Shown piece after piece: positions 1-12,746 of a DNA stretch of 64,000 bases. Position 1 is the first letter of the stretch; each line of letters starts with the position of its first letter. Origin of the DNA: Telopea speciosissima (Eukaryota; Streptophyta; Magnoliopsida; Proteales; Proteaceae). Location of the stretch: contig NC_057926.1 in NCBI RefSeq assembly GCF_018873765.1, positions 52,619,878 through 52,683,877 of the forward strand, read 5' to 3'. The translations under genes were made by a program, and so were the position numbers. The notes under the pieces were generated by a model. It had not been told where the DNA came from, made no database searches, and saw only the letters and a program-made list of their open reading frames with translations.

Positions 1-1675
1 AACTGGTCGGCAGTGTATGTCCTCATTTATAGAACCAAATATGCAACATTGACATTTTATTTTGCTTAGCATACAGAATAGGGGTGAGACAAGACGCCTA
101 AGTTCTGGCTTTTAGAAGTATGAAAAATCCGCATATCAGTATTGCAATTGAAGATTCTGTGTGATATCAAAATAGCTGTTACTTAAGAAACAGTGTTACA
201 AGTATGATTAAGAATAGGAATTCGGTATCCAAGTATTTGGGTGGAGGGCATTTCAGTTACAAATAGATTCATATAAATTCATTATTTTCATGTTTAGTAA
301 ATTGGAAAAAAGATCCCTACGCTGACAGTGTGGGGATGCTTACCCACTCCTTCTCACATGTTGACCATGTGGTTTTGGGCTGACACTCTCTCTCCTCCCT
401 GACCATGCCTCCGGTGCGATTAGTATATCTCTTCTGGTTCCAGAAATTTGCTCAGAAACTCCCCCAGTGAGATTGGTACATCTCCCTAGTAGATTATATG
501 ATCTTTTTGGTAAAAATAAAGTGAAATAGTATAAAGAAAAAATGCATTATATTTCCTAGATCAGATTCTCTTCTTTTTTGCCCTTCTTTTCCTGTTGTTT
601 TCATTAAGTCTAAACCTCATGCCCACAGGATTCTGGCACCTCCACCCGTGGTAAGCATATGACATACTACAAGGATGAGAAAAAGGGTAGGATGACTGGA
701 TGAGATAAAATACCCTTCTTCAGGTTGATTTAGAATTGGAATCAGCACCAGATAAGAGAGATTGACTTTATTAAACCTGTCAAATAATTGGTTATCTGAA
801 CTGCTGGATGGAGACATTCGTAAGTCATAGTTGCACACACACTTGGTGAAACTTGAGCTTGTAACTAACCAAAGACTCAAAACGCCTATTTGCTTAATTC
901 TAGTTGCATTGCAGCTCAAATAACACAGTTAACTTTAAATAATGTTTGAAAAGTTGAGTAAAATATATCGAAATAAGTGAAAATTGTTCTTTCTCTGGGT
1001 TCAAAATCTGCCAAAATTGGCAAAAGTGCGCAAATTTGGAGCAAAACCTGTGGGAATTGGCAAAGTATTTCTGTATCACCAAGGTATGAAATCACCCCAT
1101 CAGTCGAAATTTCAAACACTGCTTCAAAGCATAGTTGGCTTCGTTGGTATGTGCCACTGTGTCTTCGTATGAACTACAATGAGGAGATGGCACTCTCTGA
1201 TTTCGTAAGCCATGAATTCCTTCTTACCATGATTTTTTTCCTGCTATTTCAACACAAAGAACATATTTATCGACTCATATATTGCCCCCAAAAAAACAAA
1301 AAAGAAAAAAAATCTAAATCATAAGGTGAATTAGAAACTACCTATGGACTTAGTAAATTGGGCAGAGCTTCCCCAAAACAGCTCTGGCTTACAAGATCTC
1401 AGTCACGTCAGAATGCTAATTGAATAAGCTTTCAAATGGCACCTAAGTACTGCCAAACTAACAAGTTATGACATTTCAAAATAATTATACGAATAGGTAA
1501 CTGAAATATCTCATATGATGATTGATTTTGGGGCCGTCAGGAAGCTTTACTGTTGTAGTGTTCTAAAATATGTGTGACAGGCTTTACATGGTGTTTTGGA
1601 AACCCAGTTAGAGAGTTTTGGTGGTTTGAGAGTGAAACCAGTTCTAGTTTTGGGATTTAGTAGACTGTTAGAGGC
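1..1675. other. Intergenic, no gene seen
   Basis: I find no supportable gene here. The open frames (for example 617-919 on the minus strand and 977-1324 on the plus strand) are short, compositionally random and show no domain. The segment is AT-rich with small A/T homopolymers. It ends where RTE-type reverse-transcriptase coding similarity starts. Confidence 0.6.
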
Positions 1676-2424
1676 TTGTTGACATCCGTCCTATACAGCT
1701 CCCTTCATTTATGTTTTAAGATAAGTAGAAAGAAGACAGAGTATATGATGTGTTACCTCTGGTACACTAGGACGGATAATGAGGTGGTGAAAATTGACGA
1801 GAGGGAGATTCCGCAAAGTAATTATTTTAGGTATCTTGGGTCAATCATAAATAAAGAAGCTGATATAGAGGATGATGTTTCACAGAGAATTAAAATAGAA
1901 TGGATGAAGTGGAGAGGTGCGTCCGGAGTATTGTGTGATTAGCGTATTCCTTTAAAAGTTGAAGGAAAATTTTATAGGACAATCATACGACCGGCTATGA
2001 TGTATGGTGTGGAATGTTGAGCAGTTAAGAAGCATCATATATATAAACTCAGTGTAGCGGAGGTGAGGATGTTGAGATTGATGAGTGGCAAAACTAGGAA
2101 GGATAAAGTAAGGAATGATCATATTAGAGCTGGTTTGGGAGTAGCTCCAATACATGATAAGCTATGAGAAAGTCGTTTGAGGTGGTATGGCCATGTTCAA
2201 CGGAGGCCTTTAGATGCTTCAATACAGAGGAGTGATTTGATTCAGATTTAAGGAACTAAAAGAGCCAGGGACAGACCTAGAATGACCTTAGGAGAAGTGG
2301 TGAGGAAAGACATGCATAGCTTATGCCTTTTATCAAGTATGACCTTGAATAGAGCTGATTGGAGGGTAGGGATCCATGTAGCCTACCCCATTTAGTTGGG
2401 ATAAGGCTGAGTTGTTGTTGTTGT
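1676..2424 (+). mobile_element. RTE-type LINE 3' remnant (decayed reverse transcriptase)
   Basis: The plus strand encodes the C-terminal part of a plant RTE-clade non-LTR reverse transcriptase: a KTEYM motif, then FRYLGSII, WMKWRGASGVLCD, PLK..GKFYRT.IRPAMMYG and RWYGHVQRRP in the usual order. The reading is broken by several in-frame stops: a TAG just after VLCD near 1940, a TGA replacing a Trp near 2017, and further stops near 2165 and 2249. The element ends with the typical 3' tail, a line like CATTTAGTTGGGATAAGGCT followed by (GTT)n at about 2409-2424. It is 5' truncated, as usual for target-primed insertion. It is inactive; a second copy lies at 46199-46832. Confidence 0.85.
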
Positions 2425-3419
2425 ATCGCTTGTGACACCTATACTAGGGTTTGTTTTCCATAGACCATGGGTTTCTACATACATGGAAAGCAACTCAATG
2501 CGTGGCCATTTTTTTTACATGTACATAGGTTATGCTTTCCTGTAGGCTGTCACTAAGCTGCAACTACAACTATATTTCCAATTCGTTCCTCTACATATAT
2601 TATATTCTTATTCTATAAGCTAGCTTGCTCTCTCTCTCTCTCTCTCATCTTCCTCCCACCTTCATGCCCTTTTTGAAAGACGAAGGTACATACAATGTCC
2701 TATAGTGTGTGTTGCTGTCTAACAGCTGTGGGTACAGCCAGAAAATAAAAAAATAATGGGAGTGGGTTCTCTGATTGGGTCACCCCGATAAGAGTACCAT
2801 GTTCTCTGGTTGGGCTATCCAAATAAGGAAATCTATGTCACACAGCTATTTCTGTCACATGACAAATTGGAATGGGATTGAAATTTGATGGATCGGTGGA
2901 ACCGAATGTGCCCTACTCACGTGTCAAGTTTTAGCCCAGACAGAGTTTGCCATGTGCCAATAAAGCATTAAAAATTCTGGACGATTAAGAGGGTGCACAG
3001 ATTGTTGAGAAAATGCATGGATATACATGGGAGTAGATGCTTGAATTTATGTCTGAAATTTGACACATGGAAAAACCAGACAATTCTCTTGATATCCAAC
3101 GGTCAGAATTGCCAAATCATCCTTCCATGTGGCAAAATTAGGTATGCAGTATGCCAGCCACTTAACCTTGGATGGGTGGCCCTGCCTGAAATCCTTTAAG
3201 AAAAATAGGTGTGCCCTTTTGGCATAAACAATGCCGTTCGAGAGAAGTTTCCAACCAAACCCTCCTTTTTGGTATTATCACACATTAATTGAATCCAATC
3301 TTCTTTCGTTCACCTTTCATCCCTTCTCCCCAAAAGATACAAGAGGAAAGGGAACTATGCCTTTTACAAGTTTGTATAGAGTTGGAGACGCACTGTGATC
3401 AGATAAAACACATTATGTT
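2425..3419. other. Intergenic, unrecognised
   Basis: No gene is visible. There is a (TC)n microsatellite at about 2627-2646. The rest is unclassified sequence. Confidence 0.5.
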
Positions 3420-3748
3420 GGCTTATTTTAGTGGAAATAAGCCTTGGGTTGGGTTATATATATGTGGTTCTTTGGTCCAATGGGTATTCATTGTAATGGG
3501 CCACTTTAATGGGCCTAATATATTGGTAGGATGTGGGAATACGGGACTTAATTCATTAGTTTGATGAGAGTCCTTACTTGGGTCAGTTTCATGCTCAATT
3601 TATGTTACATCAGTGCAGGAGTGGTTTAGGACTTTCCTGTTCTTGAGTTTGAGTCTCTTCCTATGTATGTTTGCAAGGGGCTACAGCCATGTACACGAAT
3701 GTGAGTAATGAAGGATTGGCTTTTGCTTTTGGTTCTGCTGTGATTCAG

Positions 3749-3890
3749 AATGCTCCCTACTGTGGTGATTCAGTGAGCTCCCTAGTGGTGATTCCAAGCA
3801 TAGCTGTCAAGGCGTTGCCAATGCTCCCTACTGTGGAGATTCAGTGAGCTCCCTAGTGGTGATTCCAAGCATAGCTGTCAAGGCGTTGCC
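3749..3890 (+). repeat. 71-bp tandem duplication (two copies)
   Basis: Copy 1 is 3749-3819 and copy 2 is 3820-3890. They are nearly identical; one visible difference is GTGGTGATT against GTGGAGATT. Each copy ends with the first 20 or so bases of the MITE that starts at 3870, so the duplication arose after that MITE inserted. Confidence 0.85.
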
Positions 3891-4031
3891 TAGGCGTCCA
3901 GGCGCCTTTGTCACGCCTTAAATTCTGGTGTCGCCTTGGTCACCTAGGCGACGCCTTGTTGCCTTGTTGGTGTCGACTTGGTTTCTGACCCCCTCGCTCG
4001 GCTTGGTTCGCCTAGGCGCCTTGACAACTAT
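3870..4031. mobile_element. CATAGYTGTCAAGGCG MITE with 9-bp target duplication
   Basis: The left end reads CATAGCTGTCAAGGCG and the right end is the near-perfect inverse, CGCCTTGACAACTAT. The interior is rich in CCTAGGCG-type palindromes. Both flanks carry GATTCCAAG (3861-3869 and 4032-4040), a perfect 9-bp direct repeat that reads as a target-site duplication. Nine bases is typical of Mutator-like elements. Related diverged sequences lie at 41109-41182 and 44297-44374. Confidence 0.75.
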
Positions 4032-4085
4032 GATTCCAAGGTTGGGTATTGGTAGTGATTCCAGCCCTGCAAATCAGGTGGCGCT

Positions 4086-6954
4086 TCCTGTTCATTTCTT
4101 TTTTATCTTTTATTTTTATTCTAGGGAAAAGGCTGGGCACACTGCTGGTGTACCGTAATTTAGCGCCCAATGTGTCCATCTCTCTTTCCCTCCCCCCTTT
4201 GAAATGACCTCCCTATCCTCTTGTATGATATCCCATCCTGCGCCCCCATTGGTGCCGCCCACTAGCTTCCCGCACACAGGTGGTGTGCCTTTCCCTCTCC
4301 CTTTATTCTATTTCAGTTTCAATTTAATAGCCCCCCCCCCAACCCCCCCAAAAAAAAAAAAAAATTCCCATCTTTCCCATCAAATTCTAGTTTCCTTCTT
4401 CAACTTGGACTTCTCCAAATCTCTTGCTTTTAAATTGATCTTTGAATTCTGATTTCAGTTCTCTGTTATGCTATCTGTTCTGAATTTTGTTACGGTTTCA
4501 AAATCTGAACTTTCCAATTAAAGCCTAAGCTCCTATTGCATCTAGGCTTCATACAATTCTCCGATTACTAGTTCTGTTTCTACTTTCTATTACTGTTCCA
4601 TCCGTTATTAGAGCCTTAGTTGATCTCTGTTTAGAGCCCCAACTCTGTCCATCAATTCTGCAGTTGTTGAGCTGTCCTTCCCCAAGTAGAATTATTCCAT
4701 AAGTTTGAATTTGACCATCAGATTTTGGTCACACTTTGCAGAAATATTCTACACTAAAATCAAACCGTTTGACTTGATTATTTGCCAAACCAGACGTACT
4801 GTTATTAGTTTTCTTTCCAAAACTGTTTTTTTTTTCCTTCCCCCTGTGATCCTGTCACACGTTGATCTTCCACTGGATTTCACTGGTTCAGGATTTGCAC
4901 TGATTCAACTTAAATTCATTCTGATTTGCATTAAAGGTATTTATGTGTCCCCTTCCCCATCGTTTAATAATAAATGACAGTGGTATTATTGCAATATTAT
5001 CACTTTGATAAAATCTGGCTGAACATTGATGTGCTTATTTGGTGTTCAAAGTTCAAACAGATTCAACTTCCTCCCAGAGCTCATATGTTGACTTCTGCCA
5101 TATAAAAGATGGTCATGAGTGCCACGAACTTGAATTGGTGAACAGAGTCCTAACTTTTAATCTTCTTACAAGCATCTAATACCTAGTTATCCTTATTCTA
5201 GGTGATTGGAAGTTGCAGTTCTTTCTATGTATTCACATTTATAAGCTAATAATAATCTTTAGGTTTGCTATTTATTGTTTTGACGGTATTATAGAATTGT
5301 AGATTCTATGTATTCACCTGGGAAAGTCTATTAATCCTTTTCCAGCCTACTTGCAGTGGATCTTGCTCCATAACTGCTTTACCTAATTGAATGTTGTTTT
5401 CTACTGGATCTTGTTAAATTATTCCCATTTTGACCTGGATTTGGGTTTGAAATGGTTTAGAGTATGTAGTGGTTACTTGCAGAATAGATGTATTTTAGTT
5501 ATCTAAAAAGGTTTATGAGCTGTCAAAAGCTGATAATTATTGCAGGCAATTTACCATGACTATCATCAATTTATTATGTAGTTGTTTAGGACCTTGTATT
5601 TCTTGAGAAAATGTGGCATAGACTGCCAATCCATTGGCAAATTTGGTATGTATGAGTGAGAGCAATTGTGTGTTTTTATTCCCTTGGGTGGCAGTGGGCG
5701 GGTGGTACTAGAGCTTTATGTGATTAATGTGCAAAGCACTTGCATGTAGTTGAACAGAAGACAGGATGGTCACATTGCAAGTGCAGTTGCCTGATTTTCC
5801 CTTTATTGATTGCTGGAGGATTTAAGCTGGAAAGGCATGAAATTGATGAGTAAAAGTATGCTTTCGATTGGAACATTCCTTTCTACCATATAAAAGATCT
5901 GATTAGGGACAAACAGAATTTCACATTGTGGTGGATTATTCTCATATAGTATGGTAAAAGTTGAGTTATTTTCAGAATGGGCAGGGCTGTGCCCATGATA
6001 ATGCAAGACCCTTGTGTTGGTGATCAAAATGACCTGAGAAAAACAGTACTAGTAGAAAACTTCAGATGTCCAAGGGTTATTATTATTTTGCTCTGGTTGT
6101 TAGGGTGACTCATTGGTTTCTAGGTTAGGATGACTTTGTGGGTTGTATCCAAGATCCCGCATATTATCCCCAGCCATCCAATTACTTACATTTGTGAAGG
6201 CTTTGTGTACAGTTCCATAATTTTTACTGATAAGATGATGGGATTACCTTTCTTGAATGATATTTGGAGTGCATTAGATTCAAACTCCTACAAAATAACC
6301 CATCTGAAGGATTTCACTCATTGGAGGGTTACATCATATTATAATTAGAGTAATGTCTAGAATAAGTAAAATTGTGGCCCTTAAATTAAACTTTCTGCTG
6401 TTAGCCTGTTACTTTAATTAATTTGAAAGTGGTTTATTTCTTCTGTTCTGGTCCATCTAATTATGGAGTTTTGCTGCCGAGAGAATAATAGATCCTGGAT
6501 TTGTGCAGGAATGTATCACGAAGTGGGCTGATGCGCAACATTCAATAACAGAAAGCCCTGAATCCAGCATCAGCAAGGAGTAATCCACTAGGCATTATTC
6601 CCTGTTGCTTATATTTTTTTCCCCTCTTTTCACTATATATCTTATATCTTACATGATTGATTTAAAATTATAACCAAGCATGCCGACACCCCTGCGATCA
6701 TTGATTTTTAAGAAGAAAGGGGGGAGGGGGGGGGGGGAGTTGGAAGAAGGATAGGAGGAAGAAGTCGGTTTGCTTCTGACTTGACTACTATCCCTATAAG
6801 TGGAAGGCTAACCTTTTGGCAGGTTCTCATTGAGAAAAAACAGTATCTTGCGTGGTTGTTGTATAGGCTGTTGGTTTTTATTTTCTTCTTCTCTTCCTAT
6901 ATTTGTAAGTTGCAGTTAGTATGATTGGTGTTGTTTCAGGGTTTGTGAATATTT
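4086..6954. other. Intergenic, no gene seen
   Basis: No convincing coding sequence. There is a C10 tract at 4331-4340 followed by an A tract, and a G12 tract at 6726-6737. A short splice-like piece near 6507-6583 (a CAG acceptor, an open frame, then TAA) could be a terminal exon, but it matches no family I recognise and I do not call it. Confidence 0.45.
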
Positions 6955-7180
6955 TTGTAATCAGATCAAGATCAGCGTTTCCATGGTTGTGTTATTCTTC
7001 GCAAACTGAAGGTGATAATGATCAGTTTATATCCTAAATTGGCATCACACGGTCATAAAGATTACATTTGGACTGGAGTAAGTCACACCGAGTGAGTGCC
7101 TATAAATTTAAAATCCAGGTGCTTCAAAAGATTGATTCTGAGAAAAATCCTCTACAGTTAAGAGTATGTGCTTGGAGGTA
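6955..7180 (+). repeat. Dispersed repeat, copy 1 (upstream of the PPR gene)
   Basis: About 226 bp, clearly homologous to 13349-13593. Both run from TTGTAATCAGATC(A/G)AGATCAG through a GGCATCACA..GTCATAAA block and a GAGTGAGTGCCTA(T/C)AAATTTAAAAT block to GATTCTGAGAAAA and TATGTGCTTG(G/A)AGGTA. The copies are direct, about 6.4 kb apart, and bracket the PPR gene. Divergence is moderate (roughly 15-20 % by eye) with indels. Whether this is an unknown transposon or part of an old segmental duplication is open. Confidence 0.75.
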
Positions 7181-8165
7181 AAGCATCTGCATCTGATATA
7201 GGATGCATTGTCCTCAAAATCATACTATTTAGGAAGTCTATATCAATTAGCTCTATTGATGCCTTCAGGAGTTCAGGACTGCACCACACACATAGGCTCG
7301 CCCTAACCCAAAAGTCCCTGTCCCATGTGTTTTAAAAAGATGGTTGGCTTGGGTGATCTTGCTGCGATAAGACTATTTGGACTGTTTGATCATTTTGTCC
7401 GAATGATTGATCCAGGGTTGGATAAGACAACCCACTAGGGGATAGACCATGGTGGTTGAGTTGTGGTCAAGTCATAAGTACGCATAACATCTGGAAAGAT
7501 GCTTTTCAATTCAATACATTACCGTTATGAGTGCCTTCAAATGCATTTCTCATAAGAGAATTAGTCCTCATTGTGGGTCCTGATGTTCTTTTCCTTGTGG
7601 AGGAACGTTGTAGATGTCTGGTTTTGGACTCAAATCTCTTTTTTTTTTTTTTTTAATGGAAGTTTTGGACTCAAATCTTATTTGGCAAAAATGGGAATGA
7701 CATGTACGAATTTTAAAAGGAAGTAAACGGATGGGTCGGATTTTAAACGTGTTTAGATTTTTTTTTTAAAAACGGCACTGTATAGGGAATTTTTCACGTA
7801 TCTCCTTTGAGGTCATGTAAGTGTAAAACTACCCCGTCAGTTTTTGAAAATTAGGCATGTTCCTCTACTTTTGTAAAAAGTAAAAAAATGCGTCCATCCT
7901 GTTAACGTTAGAATCAAAAGGAAAATTGATCAAAGTGTCCTCATCTTCTCTAAATCGTTTAGGATTTGAAAAGAAAAATGGGAACACATTCAAAACGACA
8001 TTTAAAACGGTAAAAAAGAAGAACACGTTCAAAATGGCGTTTAGCATTTTTGTTAATTATAGATTCAATAACATATTCAACCAAAAAATCTGCTCGAAAA
8101 ATTGCTGAAGCATGCACTTTCTCACATAATGAGATGTGGGGTTTACATTAACATATCCTTTCTTG
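7181..8165. other. Intergenic, no gene seen
   Basis: No gene. A T-rich stretch lies near 7640. The part from about 7720 to 8060 is rich in TTTAAAACG-like words that recur at 55300-55460 and 56340-56490, suggesting diverged copies of one unclassified element. Confidence 0.45.
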
Positions 8166-8422
8166 TTTTGAATATGGTTTTAATGCACGGTATCAGATTG
8201 GGTGTCGGTCACCTGCAAAACCAATATAATATCAATGTAGTATCGGCATGGATCGACCATATCAGACAAATTTGCCTTTGTTTTTCCTTAAAATACAGGA
8301 TTTTTGACTATTTTACCTTTTGTCCATATCGTGTCACTTTACTGATATCGGAATCGACGACTAACAAAACCGTTACGTAACACCCAATACAGGTGATACA
8401 ATACCGATACCTCAAACCATGG
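8166..8422. repeat. GGTATCGGTATC / TCAAACCATG dispersed repeat, copy 1
   Basis: This piece carries words such as GGTATCAGATTGG, GATATCGGAATCG, ATACCGATACCTCAAACCATG. The same right end (CGAT.CCTCAAA.CATG) occurs at about 16575-16825, 54660-54752 and, inverted, at 35927-36128 and 57691-57900. It is a non-coding medium-copy family; I cannot assign a superfamily. Confidence 0.55.
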
Positions 8423-9054
8423 TTTTAACCCATGTGAATGATAATTTATGTGACTACCAAATTCCTCCTCACACTGGGTAATTTTACTACACGAGCTTTG
8501 GATTATGACTTTTACTCTCCAAAAAAAAAAAAACTTTGGATTATGACAATGACAGCAAAATGCGTTCAAATAATAGGCCGTATCGAATCGTTCGATTTCA
8601 GACCGATTCTCCGATTCTTGAAACCCTGTAGTTGGCACACTCGGAGTTGCAGGCGGGTGAGAGCGAGCGCAAAGATTTAAATAGTTCTGCACTTCCTTTG
8701 ATTGATCCAAAAACTAGTTCTGCACTTGATCTCAACCCTCTTTTCTCCATTAAGTAAGGGATAAGATGTTTATAGCTGACTAATGCTAAGAAACATATAT
8801 TTTGGTTCAAGTATTTATTTTTTCTGCTGCTGTGAAGGTGATGGAGGCGAAATTTAGGCAAAATTTAACAAGAACCTTCGGTTCACGTATAGTATTATAT
8901 GGTGGTAAAGTTGCTAATTGTCCGATGGGTATCCAGTTGTGTTCATGAATGGATTCCTACTGAACAGTCGAAATTTCCTGTTTACACAGATGAGACTGAC
9001 TAGACAATTGATGGAAACTTGTGAAGACAGGAAGAAGCCACAAACCCATTTTCT
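8423..9054. promoter_or_regulatory. Upstream region of the PPR gene
   Basis: This is the 5' flank of the PPR gene and should hold its promoter and 5' UTR. I see no strong TATA box or known cis-element cluster. Weak, short promoters are usual for PPR genes. Confidence 0.4.
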
Positions 9055-11514
9055 ATGAGAACATTTGGGCCAAACACCTTCTGGTTTTCCGTTTTGCTGA
9101 GACTAAGAGGCTCTCCCACTGCTACATCACATGTCACAGTTAGAAGATACATAGTAGATGCCCGAATAATCAAGACGGGATTTAATCCTATCACCTCTCG
9201 TTTAAATTTTCAGATTGAGGATTGGCTCAAGAGGGGTGAGATTTCACAAGCACAACAAGTGTTCGATGGAATGTCTCAAAGAAATACTGTTTCAACGAAT
9301 ACGTTGATCTCAGGTTATGTGAAGTCGGGTAATCTAAGTGGTGCACAAGAGTTGTTCGATCGCACAGTCAATCGAAACACAGTGACCTGGACTATCTTGA
9401 TTGGTGGATATTCACAATGCAACCAAACCAAAGAAGCATTCGGACTTTTCTCGGAAATGCGTCGATCAGGGGTGGAGCCAGATCATGTCACCTTCACCAC
9501 TCTCTTATCGGCATGCAACGGGTCCGAGACTGTAAAACAAGTAGCTCAAGTTCATGCCTATGTTTTTAAATTGGGATACAAATCGACCCTTCTCGTTTGC
9601 AACACCTTGGTCGATTCCTATTGTAAAGCGCAATGCCTCAATTTGGCCTCTCAACTCTTCATTGAGTTGTCGCAAAGAGATTGTGTTACGTTTAATACTA
9701 TGATAACGGGGTACTCAAAAGGTGGGTTAAACGAGCAAGCGGTGAAACTCTTTCTGGATATGCATAAATCAGGATGGAAGCCTTCCGACTTCACCTTTGC
9801 AGCTGTTCTTGCTGCCGGTATTGGATTAGACGACCTGGGTCTTGGAAAACAGGTTCACACTTTCGTTCTCAAGACTAATTTTGTTTGGAATGTGTTTGTG
9901 AGCAATGCATTACTTGATTTCTACTCAAAGCACTATTGTCTGGTGGAAGCAGAGAAACTCTTCTATGAGATGCCGGAATTGGATGGTGTTTCTTACAATG
10001 TTCTAATAACTGGTTATGCATGGAATGGGAAATATAAAGAATCCCTTGATCTTTTTCAGGAATTGCGGTTCACTGGATTCAACCGCAAGCAATTCCCCTT
10101 TGCTAGCATCTTGAACATTGCTGCAACTCTACCAGCTTTGGAATTGGGTAGGCAAATTCATGCCCATGTAATCGTGACATCTGCGGTTGAATTGGATATT
10201 GTGGAAAATTCTCTGATTGACATGTATGCCAAGTGTGGTTGTTTGGAAGAAGCTCAGATGATTCTTACCAAGCTGACCCAGAGGAGCACAGTTTCATGGA
10301 CAGCCATGATCTCAGGCTATGTTCAGAAAGGGCTTCATGAGGAAGCCCTAGACATGTACTCCATGATGCGTAAAGCCGATATAAGCTCAGATCAAGCAAC
10401 TTTTGCTAGCATCTTAAGAGCTTCTGCAAACATGGCTTCACTTGGACTAGGGAAACAGTTACATTCCTACATAATCCAATCGGGGTTCATAACCAACGTG
10501 TTTTCTGGGTGTGCACTACTGGATATGTATGCAAAATGTGGATCCATAAAAGATGCAAGCCAAATCTTTGATGAGATGCCAATTCGAAATCTAGTATCTT
10601 GGAATGCAATGATCTCAGCTTATGCCCAGAATGGGGATGGTGAGGCCACTCTTAGATCATTCAATGAGATGATTCAATCGGGTATTGAACCTGATTCAGT
10701 AAGCTTTCTCAGTGTTCTATCTGCTTGCAACCACCGTGGCCTTGTTGAGGAAGGATTACAGTACTTTCATTCCATGACTGAAATCTATAAACTTGCTCCC
10801 AAGAGAGAACACCATGCATGTATGGTTGATGTCTTGAGTCGAAGTGGAAATTTTGAGAAAGCAGAGAAATTGATGTCTCAGACGCCCTTTGAGCCTGATG
10901 AGGTCATGTTGTTATCAGTTCTAAATTCATGCAGGATCCATGGAAACCAAGAATTGGCAAAGAAGGTGGCAGACCAGCTCTTCAATATGGATCTCAGAGA
11001 TGCAGCTCCTTATGTTATCATGTCAAATATTTATGCAGCAGCTGGTCAGTGGGATGATGTTGGGAAGGTGAAGAAGTCCATGAAGGAGCGAGGAGTTAAG
11101 AAGGTGCCTGCTTATAGCTGGGTTGAGATCAAACAGAAGATTCATATATTTTCAGCCAATGACAGGTCCCACCCACGAATGGATGAGATCAGGAAGAAGC
11201 TCAAATGGTTGTCTGGGCTGATGGAGAAGGAAGGGTACAAGCCCGATACAAGTTGTGTTCTTCACAATGTGGAAGAGGAACTAAAAGTTGAGTCTCTCAT
11301 GTATCACAGTGAGCGCTTGGCAATTGCCTTTGCTTTGATCAGTACACCACATGGGTCACCAATACGGATAGTGAAGAACTTGCGAGCTTGTATAGATTGC
11401 CATGCTGCAATCAAGGTGATTTCGAAGATTGTAACAAGGGAAATTATAGTTAGGGATTCAAGTAGGTTCCATCATTTCAAAGATGGCCTTTGCTCTTGCA
11501 GGGATTACTGGTAG
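9055..11514 (+). CDS. DYW-class pentatricopeptide repeat protein (At2g01510-like)
   Basis: Intact single-exon gene of 819 residues. Residues 1-40 are rich in Arg, Ser, Thr and hydrophobics without acidic clusters, fitting an organellar transit peptide. From about residue 45 to 650 runs a PLS-type array of PPR motifs, seen in repeats such as [28 protein letters not shown] and [15 protein letters not shown] and E+ motifs follow ([31 protein letters not shown]). The last 95 or so residues form a DYW deaminase domain: HSE at 751-753, CIDCH with Cys779, Cys782 and His783, CSC at 813-815, and the terminal Asp-Tyr-Trp. All zinc ligands and the catalytic Glu are present. In this family each PPR reads one base of an organelle transcript and the DYW domain deaminates C to U. 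Whole-length similarity from memory points to Arabidopsis At2g01510. The RNA target is unknown. Start: first Met of the open frame. Confidence 0.96.
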   Translation: MRTFGPNTFWFSVLLRLRGSPTATSHVTVRRYIVDARIIKTGFNPITSRLNFQIEDWLKRGEISQAQQVFDGMSQRNTVSTNTLISGYVKSGNLSGAQELFDRTVNRNTVTWTILIGGYSQCNQTKEAFGLFSEMRRSGVEPDHVTFTTLLSACNGSETVKQVAQVHAYVFKLGYKSTLLVCNTLVDSYCKAQCLNLASQLFIELSQRDCVTFNTMITGYSKGGLNEQAVKLFLDMHKSGWKPSDFTFAAVLAAGIGLDDLGLGKQVHTFVLKTNFVWNVFVSNALLDFYSKHYCLVEAEKLFYEMPELDGVSYNVLITGYAWNGKYKESLDLFQELRFTGFNRKQFPFASILNIAATLPALELGRQIHAHVIVTSAVELDIVENSLIDMYAKCGCLEEAQMILTKLTQRSTVSWTAMISGYVQKGLHEEALDMYSMMRKADISSDQATFASILRASANMASLGLGKQLHSYIIQSGFITNVFSGCALLDMYAKCGSIKDASQIFDEMPIRNLVSWNAMISAYAQNGDGEATLRSFNEMIQSGIEPDSVSFLSVLSACNHRGLVEEGLQYFHSMTEIYKLAPKREHHACMVDVLSRSGNFEKAEKLMSQTPFEPDEVMLLSVLNSCRIHGNQELAKKVADQLFNMDLRDAAPYVIMSNIYAAAGQWDDVGKVKKSMKERGVKKVPAYSWVEIKQKIHIFSANDRSHPRMDEIRKKLKWLSGLMEKEGYKPDTSCVLHNVEEELKVESLMYHSERLAIAFALISTPHGSPIRIVKNLRACIDCHAAIKVISKIVTREIIVRDSSRFHHFKDGLCSCRDYW

Positions 11515-12746
11515 GCTAATGGACAAACTACTAAGGATTTTACAGGCTTTCTTTCCCTGTCAACAAGGTTGAAGGTAATTCAACCTCGGGTTCATATGTG
11601 GTGGAATGAAAAGGCCAAAATTTCTGGAACCCCTCTCTAACACAGCACTGTGTCAAAGTTTCTTCCTCATTCTTATGTTAAAGATGAATACAGAATGCAT
11701 CAACGTTCAGATCTTGGATAGGAGTGCATGACAGGAGTCATCCTTAGATGTGCAATGTCCGGGGTATCAGCAGCTGCCATTGATGAGTTGCAACATGATC
11801 TTCTATGTGAAGGTAACCTTTTGACCTATGTATTTCTTCCCCAAGCCATTTGACTATCTATGGAAGCAAAAGGTTGAAAGTTCTTCCCAGTGGCCAATCC
11901 ACATTTGAAAGAGTGACAATACTTGGGAAAAGATCCAATACAAGGTAAGCCATGTCATTGAGTTTGGTTTGTTATATGGCTAATCCACATGTTCTCCTTT
12001 CTATTCAACAGGCAGAATGGGTGGATCAGCCCTCCACTAGTTTGATGGCTGGAAATATGAGTTTGGGAGAGGGGGGGATGAGCAAAATTTTATACATGGC
12101 ATGGCATACGTGTGAGGCAGACTATAAAATTGGCCAGATCAGCTCTCAATGTGGCTGAACTAGCCTTCTATTGGCCATCTGTATAGAGATGCCTTTCCAA
12201 GGGTGTAAAATTATCAATATTCTGGTTTTGTTTAAGCGAGGGGGGGGGGGGGGGGGGGAGGGAGACAAAGCTGAAAAAAGCCTTATCCACTGAGACAAAT
12301 ATCTTTTTCTCCTTATCTCCCAATTTACCAACCAAATCTATTGATCGGATTCTTCACAGCTCTCAGGGGCTTCAACAACAGCTCACTGAACCATAATTTT
12401 GTGTATATCTTGAAACCACCAAAACCTCAGTGGCTACACTGCAGAGATTTTCTCCTACAGAGTACACTTGTTTCCCAATGTCCTGCAATCAAAGCAACTT
12501 ACATGGCATACAATACTTCTCTACAGTTGACTAGGGTCTATGAGCTTATGACAGTTTTCTCATTCCTTTTTGGTCATTTTTTTCTCAGATTATTTGGTGG
12601 ATGAGGTTGAGACTTGAGAACCCTCTTGGTTTGCATTGATCTTGCTGTGTCTGCAGAGGCCTGTGAAACCATACCCAGAGGCTTGCGCAGCAGAAATGTA
12701 TCCGGAAATTAAAATCAATTCAGAGGTGGGGAGCAGTCTAAAAAAA
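11515..12746. other. PPR 3' flank, no further gene
   Basis: It holds the 3' UTR of the PPR gene and unclassified DNA. A pure G19 tract at 12240-12258 is the longest of several G/C homopolymers in the window. No domain is visible in the short frames. Confidence 0.5.

Larger units (their letters stand above)
3420..4085 (+). mobile_element. LTR-retrotransposon LTR-like fragment (family L1, copy A)
   Basis: This segment resembles 23556-24030 and 46970-47690 over a shared start. Each copy opens with a short inverted repeat: GGCTTATTTT, then a 3-4 base loop-like stretch, then GAAATAAGCC. TTGGGTTGGGTT or a close variant, CCAATGGG...TTCATTGTAATG, a CACTTTAA...GGGCCTAA block and GATTTA/GACTTA follow. 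The right part (a TGTGGTGATTCAG-like block near 3760) resembles the 23960-24010 block of copy B. I infer a solo LTR or truncated element, because no coding region is attached. A 162-bp MITE and a small tandem duplication sit inside its 3' part. The exact boundaries are uncertain. Confidence 0.6.

Noticed and set aside
4204-4452. Proline/serine-rich frame
   Set aside because: Translation of C- and A-homopolymers; no codon structure outside them.
6507-6583. Possible terminal exon ending SESSISKE-like and TAA
   Set aside because: Short, no family match, no partner exon; likely chance.
9000-9194. Minus-strand frame of 64 residues at the PPR start
   Set aside because: It overlaps the PPR coding sequence in antisense and has no features.
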